Shown here piece after piece: positions 33,886 through 45,979 of a DNA stretch of 64,000 nt. How positions within the stretch are numbered: position 1 is the stretch's first letter; the number at the start of each line of letters is the position of its first letter. This DNA is from Nautilus pompilius (Eukaryota > Mollusca > Cephalopoda > Nautilida > Nautilidae): contig JACATO010000596.1 in the NCBI GenBank assembly GCA_018389105.1, positions 1,094,001-1,158,000 on the forward strand. Direction: 5' to 3'. The notes under the pieces are model-generated. The model saw only the letters and a list, made by a program, of their open reading frames with translations, did no database searches and was not told the origin of the DNA. The position numbers and the translations under genes are program-made.

Positions 33886-34749
33886 ATGAAGATTCATAAA
33901 GGGAAAAAGCAATGTAACTATTGTAGCAAATCATTTTCTCATCTTTCTCAAATTACTAGACACATAAGAAAACATACAGGAGAAAAACCTTATAAATGTG
34001 ATCTTTGTGAAAAATCATTTGCTGAGTATTCTACACTTACCAAACACAGAAGGGTCCACACTGGAGAGAAGCCCTACAAATGTGAACTTTGTGAGAAGTC
34101 ATTTGCTGAGTGTTCTACACTTACTAAACATATTAGGGTCCACACTGGAGAGAAACCCTACAAATGTGAGCTCTGTGATCGATCATTTGCTCAACATGGT
34201 TATCTCACTATACACATTCGAATTCACACTGGTGAAAAACCTTATAAATGTAAATTTTGTAACAGATCATTTGCTCACCACAACTCTCTCAATAAACATA
34301 TTAGGACTCACACTGGAGAGAAGCCTTACAAATGTGACCTTTGTAGCAAATCATTTACAGGTCCTTCAGATCTTAGTAAGCACATTAGGACTCATTCTGG
34401 GGAAAAACCTTACAAATGTGAAGTTTGTGAGAAATCGTTTGCTCAATGTTCTAATCTTAATAAACATGTCAGAACCCACACTGGAGAGAGAACTTACACA
34501 TGTGACCTCTGCGGAAAATCATTTGCTCAGTATTCAAATCTTAGTGTGCACATTAGGAACCACACTGGAGAGAAACCTTACAAATGTGAAGTTTGTGAGA
34601 AGTCATTTTCTCAATGTTCCAATCTTAATATACACATTAGGACTCATACTGGTGAGAAACCATACAAATGTAAACTCTGTGAAAAAGCATTTTCTCAGCA
34701 TTCTCATCTTATTAGGCACATGAAGATTCATACAGTTAAGAGGTCTTAA
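33886..34749 (+). CDS. C2H2 zinc-finger protein, 10 fingers (ZnfF)
   Basis: A 287-residue protein with start MKIHKGKK, ten complete fingers from residue 9, near-invariant TGEKPYKC linkers and a short basic tail. An in-frame TGA four codons before the ATG supports the start. Fingers 2 and 3 are almost the same (AEYSTLTKH and AECSTLTKH) and have identical contact residues ESTK, a recent single-finger duplication. The other contact residues (-1,2,3,6), fingers 1 and 4-10, are HSQR, QGYI, HNSK, GSDK, QSNK, QSNV, QSNI and QSHR. The exon begins after CTTCCAG (ending 33,643) with ATTTTTCC. Fingers 1-2 and 6-10 closely resemble ZnfG fingers 1-2 and 15-17, so the two neighbours are recent paralogues. 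Intact and probably functional; target DNA unknown. Confidence 0.94.
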   Translation: MKIHKGKKQCNYCSKSFSHLSQITRHIRKHTGEKPYKCDLCEKSFAEYSTLTKHRRVHTGEKPYKCELCEKSFAECSTLTKHIRVHTGEKPYKCELCDRSFAQHGYLTIHIRIHTGEKPYKCKFCNRSFAHHNSLNKHIRTHTGEKPYKCDLCSKSFTGPSDLSKHIRTHSGEKPYKCEVCEKSFAQCSNLNKHVRTHTGERTYTCDLCGKSFAQYSNLSVHIRNHTGEKPYKCEVCEKSFSQCSNLNIHIRTHTGEKPYKCKLCEKAFSQHSHLIRHMKIHTVKRS

Positions 34750-34759
34750 AATATTAACT

Positions 34760-37000
34760 TTATAAAAAATTCCTAACTTTCTATGGACATAGAATTTGTA
34801 CCACAAAAAAGAAAACTGGCTTCCAATTGCAAACTTCATAATTATTTTTTCATTCAATTGCTTGAAAATGTTACTAGAACTTGAATGACCACTCAATCTC
34901 ATTGAGAACTTAATGGAGAACAATTTCAAAGCTGCATGGAAATTATTTACTACCTATATTTTTAATGACATGCCATTGAATGCTAAATTATAAATTGCAG
35001 CTGATTTTCTTTTTTTTTTTATCTCTTTAGCATTGGTCAGTAGTTTTAGGATTCAATTTTTATTATAGAATTTTGAAAATAACTTTTTAAATTTAGCTTT
35101 ATTATGAAGTTGATAAATGGAGACAAATTTTAAGAACATTTTAGAAACTAATAAATATTAGATTTTTGTGTGGATATAATTTAGTTTTGTGAAAGTAAGT
35201 ATTTTATGAAACTGAAATTATTGCATTTTTCTGATTCATCTTATTTTGATGTGATTTTTTAAAATTAAAACTCTAGCCATCTGAAACCAAGGGAATTTTT
35301 ATGGTGGAAAAAAAAATTCTTTTTCACATCTTTATTGCTAATTTTTAAAATTTGAAATAAATCTACAAACAAAATTTTGTACACTTTGGTTTATTATTTA
35401 AATATCAGAGACCAAAAATGTTAATATATAAGACTAATAATTTAAAATGCTGTGACCTCATCTGAAAGTATGAAGGAGTCAAAATTGCCATTTGGGGTTG
35501 CAATTACCTTTCTCAGAACAAGTTCTGTTGATGGTATGGAAATCAAGGATCTATAAATTCTTGTGCTAATTTAAAGTTTTATGTACTACAAATATTATAT
35601 TATTTACATTTTTGATACTGAAAAGCCAATTAAATAAAGTTAATTTGAGATAAAAAATACCGCAGATTTATTTGGACTTTGTGAAAAGCTGGATATGAAT
35701 TATTATAAGCACTGTGGACAGAACAAAGAGGAATAACTTGTAAACTTTGCTTAGAAAAAAAATGCAATGATTTTTTAAAAGATATATACTCCATTGATAG
35801 TTGATTTTGTTGTATATGAGCACTGCTATCTCTTAGATTTCAGCATGTAGTTCTGGGTAGCATTTTTCTCTTATGGTTGTAAGTGCACTATAGCTGGACC
35901 CATTAGAAGAGGTGAAAAGTGATCTAATAAAAGAAATGCCACCAATTCCATATCATTGTAATCATTGTATGCAATTCTCAATTGCCTTTAAGCCATGTTC
36001 TGATGATTTTATTGAACTTTTGTGTGGCATTGCTGGAACAAGTTTTTAGTGTTCTTGAGTTAGCTTAGAGGTAGATCAACTTTAGCTTTGTTGATTTAAT
36101 CTCTCTCAACTTTTGAATTAACATCCTCCATCAGAGTCAACACATTTAACCTGAAAAGCCATGTTGATGGGTATTTTTGTGAAAAAATTTTTAGTGATCT
36201 TATGATTGTACCAAAATTAAGTTTGGGAATAAATGCTGTTTCAAAAGATTTTATTTCAGAATTACTGCTTTTAATTAGAATTTTTATAAAGGGTGTAAAA
36301 AAAAAACAAACTTAGATGTTTATTTTAGATTTTGTCAATCACCTAATGAAATACTTGAGCTGTACAAATATAATTAATACAGAATAATTTTTGGTGAAAA
36401 ATAAATTTCATCTTATTTAACTTTTATTTAATCATTTCTAGAAGGGAAGAAGACTAATGTAATTAATATTTATTGTAGGAAGAATTTTAAATGGTAATTG
36501 CTAAATACTATTACAGAATCCTCTCTGACACCCTTGCAGGGTTGAAATAAAGACAAATTTAGACTGTGATAAGGTGATTATTTTTCCATATTTTAAGGTA
36601 AATTCAACACTTAAAAAGAAATTTTGTTTTTCAGTTCAATATTTTTTACCAACGAATTACAGTAATTGAAATAATGAAGATACAAATGATATCTGTAAAA
36701 ATTTATATTGTAAATAAGTGGTTATTTCTGGAGTATTTAACCCAGATTGAAGTTAAACTGTATCATATACTTTTTACTTCTTTTGTACTCTTTAAAATAG
36801 TTGAATTTGAATTTGTAAGGAAATATTAAGCACTGTCTACATTAATGTAGTTTTTGGCTGAAACATTTTTGACTCCTGTTAATAAGTTTTATTTTTTTTT
36901 AAAAAAGCGGTCAGATAATTAAAGCTTAAAAAAAAAATTTTAAGGTTTTTATTTTTAAGCTTATTATTATCTGTTTGCAGTGGTTCATCTAAGCTATACG
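34760..37000. other. AT-rich intergenic DNA
   Basis: About 2.2 kb of AT-rich DNA with no recognisable gene or transposon. AATAAA at 35,633-35,638 is a possible distal poly(A) signal for ZnfF. Confidence 0.4.
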
Positions 37001-37039
37001 TTTTAATATTTAACAAAATTAAATAAATGTAAAAAGTAT

Positions 37040-37267
37040 GATTTGTCTCCCTTCGCACGCTTCAGAGATTTTCCTTTTCAAAAAGCAAAAACGAAAGAAA
37101 AATTAAGTTATATATATATATATATATATGACAATTTACATCTGCAGAATCGGAAGACATCTCTGCCTCCTCTTCTCAGAGGAAGAGATTTGTTGACTCT
37201 AGGGATCGGCTTGCTAGCTTTAGTTTTTGGTTCAGTGTATTTGCCTTGTCTTTAAAGCGCGTTTTCG

Positions 37268-37306
<39 letters not shown>

Positions 37307-37387
37307 GAAATGTTCCGGCAGTTTGTTTCTCGGCCCCTTTTAAAACCAGCTCTGGAACTCTATTTACAGTAAACCCCCTCTGCATTT

Positions 37388-37419
<32 letters not shown>

Positions 37420-38124
37420 CGCCGTCCCCTCTCGTCATTCCGATTTTTTTTTTTAAAAATCGTGTCCAATAAATTCACGGTCACAGGAGGCAAACAAAGA
37501 AGAAATCTCCGTCTGTACAGATGCTGCTGTGCCTATGCGATAACTACAAACAAACAAACAAACATTAAGGGGGTCGCATATCACGGGCATCTGGAACCCT
37601 CGGAATCTAACAATAGGAGTCCTTTTCTTCTTTCCATCTTCCGTCCGTGTTTCGCATTTTGTATCAGATTCGCCGTCAATGGCAGACGGAGGAGATCTGG
37701 CCTGGGTTTGAAAGCTCTTGTTTCACAGGTAAACAGACTCCTGTGGTTTTTTTTTTTCCAGGTAGTTTGCGCTGCAACATTCGTTGAGGACAGCAGACGG
37801 TGTAATTACCGACGTGGTTGATGGAATCCCGGGGCCGGGAGGGGCGGGCATTGTTCTCCGTTGTAGCTGCGAGTGTGCTCGGGGAGGGAGTAGAAGATGG
37901 CATCATCACTGGCCGACCGTCCTCCCCCTCCCTCCCTCCCTTTGTTCCCTTCACCTTTTGGTTATCTCTCTCTAGCCGGGGATAGCAGAACATCACATCC
38001 ATCGGGAAAACCACCATTATAGGCCGCCCCCCCCCAGTGTAATTCCAAATGAATAATAATAACAAAACAACAATCGGGATTTATTCTTTTTTCTTCTAAC
38101 CTGCTTCCGAAGTAGAATTTTACT

Positions 38125-38159
<35 letters not shown>

Positions 38160-38820
38160 GTAGTAAAATGTTGTTGTTGTTGTTTTTTAAAAAAAAAAAC
38201 AACAAAACAAAAAAACCTTTGAACTTTTAAAATTAAACTGGAACCAGACTTAGTTTGGCAGTCCTCGCCCCAATAGCAACATAAGCACGAATAGATAAGT
38301 GTGTGTGTGTGTCAGACTCCACAAATAAAGTTGATTGTGAATGCATTTTTAAAAAAAAAAAAAAAAAAATGATGTCGCTCAGGCGTAAATCTGGATAGAT
38401 GCTGAGACTTCGCTTCGAACACGAGCGCGCGCGCGCCGCGTGGAGCGGGGCTGCTGTGATGGTGATGTGTGGGGGGGGGGGGTTTGTTTTTAAAAAAAAA
38501 AAAAAATTTTTTTTTTCCATGCATTCTAACTTTTACCAGCAGTAACTGGTCTTGTGATGCGGCCTTCGTTGTATCAAGGAATTTCCCTCCTTTTCTTGGA
38601 CTTTTTGATCCCGTTTCTGTCGATGGAAGATTTGGCAGGAGGAGGAGGAGGAGGAGGGGGGGGTCATCCATCAGGCGGTGTCAGTATAAGCTTGTTACTT
38701 TTAGTAATCGTCCATCACGGTTATCCTGATGTTTCACTGTCGGCTCGAGAACGGATAGGCAGGACTCAGAGTTTCCGCGCTTCGTCTTGATAATTCCCAA
38801 GTTTTTTTTTTTTTTTTTTC
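37040..38820 (+). promoter_or_regulatory. CpG-rich block with microsatellites, candidate ZnfG promoter/first exon
   Basis: The strongest CpG-rich block of the window. It carries (TA)n at about 37,111-37,128 and 37,268-37,284, (AG)n at 37,285-37,304, long T runs (37,386-37,410), (TTA)n at 38,130-38,158, a CG repeat (38,426-38,436), a G run (38,470-38,482) and (GGA)n (38,636-38,656). A clear donor-like CACAG|GTAAAC has GT at 37,729-37,730. TGCTAGCTTTAGTTTTTGG near 37,210 resembles the tail of the SINE copy at 47.3 kb. It lies 1-2.6 kb upstream of the ZnfG acceptor. Open frames across it are low-complexity (runs of Phe, Lys or Gly) and are not called. Confidence 0.5.
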
Positions 38821-39908
38821 ATATTTGGGTCTTAATTAAGTCTCTCACTGAATTCAACCACAATGCGAATAAATGGTATTAAATATTCTGTTAAATCAAA
38901 AATCTTATCTCATCATAAACAAATGGCTGTTTTCCTTAAAATGTTAAACCAGTTTCAAGAAAAAAAACAAAATTTGGTGGTCTTTTTTTAAATACGCAAT
39001 GAGCAAAAATTATATTAAAACTCCAAATGTAACATTCATTTTTATCAGAATGTGTAATTTATAAAAACTAAAGAAATGTAAATCATCTTACAAAGAACAC
39101 TTAAGAACTAGTCACTTGCTCTAATTTCTCTTTCATGAAAACCATTAAAAGATGGAACAGATTTTTATTTTAACACTTGAATTTTATGAAAATTTGATTT
39201 TAGTACAACAGTAATAGTTGCTATACTTGATGTAAAGTTGGATGCAAAGAATTGGATGGATGTTTTAAAAATATTTAATGTGTTAGAAAATGTAAATTTA
39301 AAACATTTTATTTTAGTTGAATCCTAAGAGGGCACAAAACACCTGTTCAAGTTATTTACTTGCAGGAGCAAATTGGAAGTTCCTAAATCTTTCTTTTGGA
39401 AGAGTAGCTTATGTGTGAATAGATTGCTATAGGAGTTAAACTTTAAGAATGTATTTTGACATGTTTTTTAGCTTACAAGGGCTCTCTTCATGTTGTTGAC
39501 TACTGTATCTTTATTATCACACTATTACAAATAGTGAGATTATTTATTTGCCAGTATTTTACTGCTCAGAGTTCCAGTAGATTAATCTGTTTTAATGCTA
39601 TTTTATGCATGGATATTTTCTGTTTTATTTTGTTGCTTATATTAATATATTTTCTTTTCTAATTTCAGAACCGATCTGTCTTTATTTCATCGAAAATTAA
39701 AGAAAACGTCAAGTGAGACATCCACAACTAAGACACTGTTAAATTCAACTTCAAAATCATTGGAGATTTTTCATGATTTTCTTTATAGCCAAGAGAACGT
39801 GTATAGCTGAAGAGTGAAACCAGTAAACAAAGTGACTGCGAGGTTTAAAAACAAAAGGAAACTATATATCATCAAACTCTTTTGGGCCATCTTGAAACAT
39901 TTTCTGTG

Positions 39909-41354
39909 ATGAAAATTTGTAAGGAGAAGAAGTTTTGTGATTATTGTGAGAAATCCTTTTATCACCTTTCCAAACTTACTAGGCACATGAGAAAACATAC
40001 AGGAGAGAAACCTTTTAAATGTGATGTTTGTGAGAAATCATTTGCTGAGCATTCAACACTTATTAAACATATCAGGACACATACTGGAGAAAAGCCATAT
40101 AAATGTAATCTTTGTGACAAATCATTCACTCAGCGTTCCCATCTGACTAAACATGTTAGAACACACAAAACTTACAGCTGTGACCTTTGTGACAAGTCAT
40201 TTTCTCAGTGTTCCTTTCTTAATATACACTTGAAGACTCATTCAGGAGAAAATGGGTATCAATGTAAATTTTGTGATGAGTTATTTAATGATAGTACTAC
40301 TTTTGGTAAACACATCAGGACCCACACAGGAGAGAAACCTTATAAATGTGACCATTGTGACAAATCATATGATGAGCATTCTGAGCTTAATAGACACATT
40401 AGGACCCATACTGGTGAGAAGCCTTACAAATGTGAACTTTGTGAGAAATCATTTACTCATATTTCTAATCTTACTAATCACTTTAGGATCCACTCTGGAG
40501 AAAAGCCTTACAAATGTGAACTTTGTGATAAATCTTTTGCTCATCTTTCTAATCTTACTAAACATTTTCGAATACATACTGGCGAAAAACCCTATACGTG
40601 TGAATTGTGTGGCAAATCATTTGCTGGACGTTCTGATCTCTGCATGCACATTAGGACCCATACCGGGGAGAAACCATTCAAATGTGAACTGTGTGAGAAA
40701 TCCTTTTCTCAACGTGTTAATCTGAATGTCCACATCAGGACCCACACAGGAGAAAAACCATACAAATGTGAATTTTGTAGCAAGTCATTTTCTCAGCATT
40801 CTCATCTTTCAAGGCACATAAGAATTCACACTGGAGAAAAACCTTACAAGTGTGACCATTGTGACAAATCTTATACAGAACATTTTGAACTTAAAAGACA
40901 CATGAGGACCCACACAGGTGAGAAGCCATACAAATGTGAATACTGTGACAGATCCTTTGCTCTTCTTTCTAATCTCACTAAACATGTTAGGATTCACACT
41001 GGAGAAAAGCCGTATAAATGTGAACTTTGTAATAAATCTTTTGCTCACCTTTCTAATATCACTAAACATGTGAGGACCCACACTGGAGAAAAGCCTTATA
41101 AATGTGAGCTTTGTGGCAAATCATTTACAGGGCCTTCTGATCTTTGCATGCACATCAGGACCCACACTGGGGAAAAACCATACAAATGTGAATTCTGTGA
41201 GAAGTCATTTTCTCAATGTGCTAATCTGAATGTTCACATCAGGACCCACACGGGGGAAAAACCTTATAAATGTGATTTCTGCAACAGATCATTTTCTAGG
41301 TATTCTCATCTTTCTAGGCACATCAGGATCCACACAGGCGAAAAGAAACTTTAA
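39909..41354 (+). CDS. C2H2 zinc-finger protein, 17 fingers (ZnfG)
   Basis: The largest gene here. The frame is open from an ATG at 39,882, but the Met at 39,909 (MKICKEKK) matches the start of ZnfE, F, I and J and is preferred; that gives 481 residues. Seventeen fingers follow, all with Cys/His ligands. Finger 4 follows a shortened linker (HKTYSC), and fingers 6 and 12 have Tyr for the core Phe. Fingers 6-11 (40,341-40,844) and 12-17 (40,845-41,348) are a six-finger, 504-bp tandem duplication, recognisable finger by finger. The coding exon starts at 39,669 after AATTTCAG. Candidate AATAAA at 41,535-41,540. No other domain is present. Predicted nuclear DNA-binding protein with an unusually long potential site (up to about 50 bp if all fingers bind). 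Confidence 0.94.
   Translation: MKICKEKKFCDYCEKSFYHLSKLTRHMRKHTGEKPFKCDVCEKSFAEHSTLIKHIRTHTGEKPYKCNLCDKSFTQRSHLTKHVRTHKTYSCDLCDKSFSQCSFLNIHLKTHSGENGYQCKFCDELFNDSTTFGKHIRTHTGEKPYKCDHCDKSYDEHSELNRHIRTHTGEKPYKCELCEKSFTHISNLTNHFRIHSGEKPYKCELCDKSFAHLSNLTKHFRIHTGEKPYTCELCGKSFAGRSDLCMHIRTHTGEKPFKCELCEKSFSQRVNLNVHIRTHTGEKPYKCEFCSKSFSQHSHLSRHIRIHTGEKPYKCDHCDKSYTEHFELKRHMRTHTGEKPYKCEYCDRSFALLSNLTKHVRIHTGEKPYKCELCNKSFAHLSNITKHVRTHTGEKPYKCELCGKSFTGPSDLCMHIRTHTGEKPYKCEFCEKSFSQCANLNVHIRTHTGEKPYKCDFCNRSFSRYSHLSRHIRIHTGEKKL
40341..41348 (+). repeat. Six-finger tandem duplication inside ZnfG (2 x 504 bp)
   Basis: Unit 1 is 40,341-40,844 and unit 2 is 40,845-41,348, each exactly six 84-bp fingers. Corresponding fingers share diagnostic residues: DHCDKSY (6/12), LSNLTKH-type (7/13, 8/14), SDLCMH (9/15), NLNVH (10/16) and [10 protein letters not shown] (11/17). 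Confidence 0.92.
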
Positions 41355-41359
41355 AATTA

Positions 41360-44300
41360 GAGGCCTGGCATTTTCTGAACTTATATTTTTCTTGTTTATT
41401 AAGATTTATATTGGACATGTTGCAATTTAACTATTTGGTTTTCCAATGGTAGGATTTTAATTATCTTATTAAGCCTGCAGACTTGTAGAGAACACTTTAG
41501 AAATTAATACAAACTGAATGTTATTTAAATGCTGAATAAATTTTAATAACAATACAAGTTGTTCATTGTTAAGTTCTCAAGGTTTGGTTTATTTATTTTA
41601 ATATTAGGAAAAACAAAACTTTCCAAATTAGGGAAGAAGAAAATATGACCATGTTAATGTAGCTCAGAATAAAGTGGCCTGTTTTCTACCCTGAATTTTT
41701 ACCAGAATGAAGGATCTGATAACTTGGATCCTACTGTTGTATTGTATTCTGAGTTTCGGTTGTCATTTTTTTGTAATTTCTTTTCTTTTTTAAATTTGTA
41801 AAGAAACAAAATAATAAACAGTGAATACATTTGAAAATAAACATCTAACTTGAAAAGAAAGACTTTGAAAATAAACTATTATGCTTCTGGGAAATAATTG
41901 TGTGATGATCACACACCTCTTGGCACTGACTGGTCTGTTATCTTAGTTTGTAAATTAATCCACAATAAAGAATAAAAGGAATTTAATTTACAAATATAGT
42001 TGCTTAGAAGTCCAGAAACTTTAAAAAACTGAAAAATTAGTTTTTGGTTTATACACAGCTAAACATGAATAAGAAGTGCTAAAGCTAATAGATTATTTAA
42101 AATTTATTTACACGTGCAAAGTGTGAGTGCTGCAGATGGGCTTTACTTTGCATGAAAATTCTAATTGTCATTGGGGTAGCTATTTTTGTTGTATATTGGG
42201 CCAAATCTTGGACTATCAGACCATTTTTTTGTAGGCAGAGGAAGATAGCTTTAAGTAACATTTTTTCATTGTAGGAAACATTTTTGGAGAATCCAATTTT
42301 CATTTTTGAAGATTTTCTCTCCGTTATAGGCTTTGGGACTCACTGTGGTATTTATTTAGGGTTAAATTAGTTTTGATGGGAAATAATTTATTTCTACTTA
42401 TTTTGCTCTTTGCATGTATAATGTTTAATTCTTAGGTTCCAGAGAAGATGGACAAAAATTAATTTGCTAGGTGTTTCTGAACCTGCCAGACAAAGTCAGT
42501 TATCTTGTCATTAATGCCATGATGAACACATGCTGGCATTCATAATAAATACTATGAATTATTATTAATCACAGTTTCTTTACCAGTGGAACTAAGTGAA
42601 GTCAACCTAAAATGCTTAATAAAGTATTGACTAATATCTCAAAAGTTATCTTTGCCTTTGTCAACATTTTAAGGGAAAATGAATATCCGTAATTATTGAT
42701 ACCATCACTATCAGGTTTATTAAGGTTTTTTTTTGTAAAAGTCTGATATTCCCTCAGTCTTGGTAGGCATAATATGAGCACTAGATGTGGCTTTATATTC
42801 CTTTGGCATTTGATTTTCTAGGTTATGTTAAAAGTGTCATATTGGTCAGGACTGTCTCTGCTATGAACAATGTAGTATTTGGAGGGAGAGTAGTCCTATC
42901 TGATACTTTCAGATGGTTTAAAGTGTATTTTTGACTCTGTGTGTGTGACAGTTTAATCCAGCAGATCAAGTCTTTCCCAAAGTTGAACAGTTTGAGTATC
43001 TTAAAGTTCATTCTACTTTTTCAAAAACTTTTAGACTGGTCTGTTGCTAGCAAGATAGCAGATGCACTCTACCATCTGGGAAACTGGTTCCCTGGAACTG
43101 GCAGGGCTTTTTCCTTATTGAGAAACATAAGCATGAGCACTATGGGTAGCAATTGGCTCTCTCACTCAGAGGCATGTCAATGTCAAGTTCTTTGGTAAAA
43201 ATTAGCAGACCACTCACTCTTTGCGCTTTCCTTAGTTATGCTGTATATTTTGGGATGGTGAGGACAACAGATGCCATTTCACTCTGCTACAGAACAGGAA
43301 TTGTCCAGTCACTTTAGTTGCTCTGGAACCAATTGATAACTAAATTTGCACACTCAGTTCCAACAAGAAAGACAAGTCTGGCAACAGATCTTTAAGCACT
43401 AAAATTATTTTCCTTTGTACAGTGAATGATATTTTATAAAATTACTTGCATTGCTGATGTTGTTTGTATATTATATTTTGTATAAATTATAAGAATTGTT
43501 TTGAGGAAACTGGAAATTTATTTGAATCAAATTGCCATTGTTTCCTAACCAGAACAGTGGGAGAATACTCAATAATATAACACACTAATAAAAGGTAAAG
43601 GGAGACCACTGTGACTTTTTCAATAATAGCTTTGGAAAACAAATTCAAGAAAAGTATTACTTATTTTTTATTTTAGTAAAACTAAATAATGAATTATTGT
43701 TAAATTATACAGTACTTTAAAATCAAGTATTACTATAACTTTTGTTACAGTTTAAACATTCCTAGTTTGAGTGATAATTTTCCTTTCCTACCAATTTTTA
43801 ACTTCTATTGTAGAAATTAATTTTTAAAAGCCATATGTCATATTTTTGAAAACAGTATTTTAGAAAGTATTAAAAACTATGGATTTGGAAATTTTTGGAC
43901 TTCTACAATACAGTTAATATTATCTTTCAGCAATTGGATATATTATTTCATCATTATTTTCATCTTTATACATTGCATGTGAGAATAACATCTTGTATCC
44001 AATTTGATGGTTCTATTCCCATAAGGGTAAAATTGTTAACTGATTATTGCAAATGAATTGACAATATGCAAACTACACATGAGAAAAAAACCCATGCTAA
44101 CCATAAGAAGACATTTCACTAACATAAGCGAGAAATATCAACTGAGAATAAACAACTTTAGCTAAATGCTGCATAATTGGTAGGTAAATGCAGTTGTATT
44201 CTCCTATCTCACTTAGAATAGAAAAATTTGTTTAAATATTTTATGTTCCACCAGGTAAAACTCACTGCTTGGGGGCCATCATCGTTACAATGGAGTGGCC

Positions 44301-44510
44301 TGCCACATTCCCATGTCTCTTAGAACTTCTTTGTGATGTTTTTGATTGATGTAAGTTCAGAAATATGTACATGATCTTGGTGTGGTCTTGATCCAGAATG
44401 GCAAGGACTGCCAAATGGTGTGTTTACATGTCTTATTCTATGTTTAAACAATGTGCCATTGGATACCATCCAACCCCAAATGCTAACTATGCAAGTAATA
44501 TGAATTTGAC
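41360..44510. other. Intergenic DNA, no gene recognised
   Basis: Mostly AT-rich. The parts at about 42,930-43,400 and 44,250-44,510 are less AT-rich and may be old repeats, but no family was recognised and no open frame is convincing. Confidence 0.35.
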
Positions 44511-44519
44511 TTTGTAGCA

Positions 44520-44800
44520 TCAGGGCAGCATGATGGTTCAGTGGTTAGGCTACTGAACTGCTAAAGTCAATGGCTCAAGTTCAAATCCCAGATGGAATTT
44601 ATCCAGTTTGATGTTTCCCTGCTATGCTTTCTTCTCATTCTTCCTCACTAATCAGCTATGTGAGTTCCATTGGGGATTTTTGGTTTCTTCCCTCCTGAAA
44701 ATGAAGAGTTCTAGTAGTATTTGTGCAACCCACTTAGTATGTCAAGTACAATCTTCTAATATTGTAACCAAAATAGGGATCTGCAACCCCTGTAACCAAG
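44520..44800 (+). mobile_element. tRNA-derived SINE, copy 1
   Basis: An intact RNA polymerase III promoter pair: box A TGGTTCAGTGG at 44,534-44,544 and box B GTTCAAATC at 44,579-44,587, both matching the consensus with normal tRNA spacing. The body contains CTTCCCTCCTGAAAATGAAG and GAAGAGTTCTAGTA (about 44,690-44,720), which recurs in three more copies in this window. No amino-acid acceptor stem is complete, so it is a retroposon rather than a tRNA gene. Confidence 0.75.
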
Positions 44801-45345
44801 GAATCATCATTACATCATACATACATTCTATTTTTGTTTTTACATATGTTGATTTTTTTTAATGACAGATCACAATAATTACTGAGTTGAGCTAGTTTTA
44901 TTTGTAATTTTTCTGCTTATATTTGATATGTAAATTACTGTCTAAAAGTGGAATCCAAATAAACAGTAGTTTTGAGCATAGTTCAGTAGATACAATACTG
45001 TTAGCAAGACTAATATTGATAAAGCAACAACGACAATAATAATATGGTTTTTTTTTATCTGCCTGATTTTTGTTATTTTTGATGTCATGAATGTTCCTAA
45101 AAATGGCTCCCTGGTCAAAGCTATTCTTAGTTTTCCCTATGAAATTAAATCTGCAACTTCATGTTTATTATTAAAGCCAATATTAATATCATTTATAATT
45201 GGGTTTAAATATTAAACTGACTAATCACAGTGCATATGGAGAATAATTAAATATTCTCATATTTGATACCTTGTGAAAAAACTTTTTTTTTTTTAGCTCC
45301 TTTGAAATGAGAGTTTAAAAAAGTGATAGCTTTAAAACCCAAATA

Positions 45346-45508
45346 GAACACCTTGTGCAAGTGACTGTGAAGTCCAGCAGAATTCCATACAGCACCATGG
45401 GCATGGCATGAGTAAAAAGAGTTAAGGCCAGATGGAACACCTTGTGCAAGTGACTGTGAAGTCCAGCAGAATTCCATACAGCGCCATGAGTAAAAAAGAG
45501 TTAAGGAT
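45346..45508. repeat. Short tandem duplication, 89-bp unit
   Basis: GAACACCTTGTGCAAGTGAC starts at 45,346 and again at 45,435. The following sequence through CAGCAGAATTCCATACAGC and GAGTTAAGG is shared, while the second copy lacks about 10 bp (GGCATGGC region). Near-identity indicates a recent event. No function is apparent. Confidence 0.85.
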
Positions 45509-45689
45509 GCTGGGCTTGAAAATCTATTTTTCTTCAATTTAATTTGTTTTAAAATCAATAACAGAACAATCCATAACCTAAAATGAGAGTTAAAATTTAT
45601 TCCCATTACCAATCATGTAAAATAGGAAATATCAAATGTTTAAAAACATTATTGGTTTTTATTTTATTTTTTAAAAAGATAGTTGGGGC

Positions 45690-45770
45690 ACTCGAGCAGT
45701 GTACAACCATGGCATTCGTGCCCAAGGTGTTGGTGGTGAGTTTGATACATGTCTGAAAAGTGTCAGAGCT
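45690..45770 (+). repeat. Possible SINE head
   Basis: GGGGCACTCGAGCAGTG and GTGAGTTTGATACATG have weak resemblance to pol III boxes A and B with tRNA-like spacing, but the common SINE tail is absent. Low confidence. Confidence 0.2.
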
Positions 45771-45979
45771 TCAATTTACTGAAAATCTCTCAGATTAATT
45801 CAAGAGTTAAACAGGAGAAACCTAGGATGAAATGAAATAACAAAAAAAGAGTAATGTTGTTAAGCCGATGGATGGCCATAATAAATAGATAAATGTGAGA
45901 GTATTTGATGATATACAAATACGCAGACCAGACACTAGAAATATATCTATAATAACAATAATAATTACTGTTTTGTTGT

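Noticed and set aside
33998-34723. Long frame-shifted open frame (241 codons) over ZnfF, and similar ones over ZnfE, G, I and J
   Set aside because: These are shadows of the repetitive finger coding sequence in another frame (pattern NVNFVxNHLL). The 84-bp repeat keeps alternative frames open.
37246-37821. 191-codon open frame on the plus strand
   Set aside because: It is built from microsatellite and homopolymer translation (IYIYRERERE, runs of Phe). No domain is visible, and it lies in the CpG-rich leader block.
40341-41348. CRISPR-like repeat array or satellite
   Set aside because: The regular 84-bp period is the zinc-finger codon repeat, not direct repeats with unique spacers.
44534-44610. 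A functional tRNA gene
   Set aside because: Boxes A and B are perfect, but the cloverleaf acceptor stem is not formed and the sequence continues into a shared SINE body.
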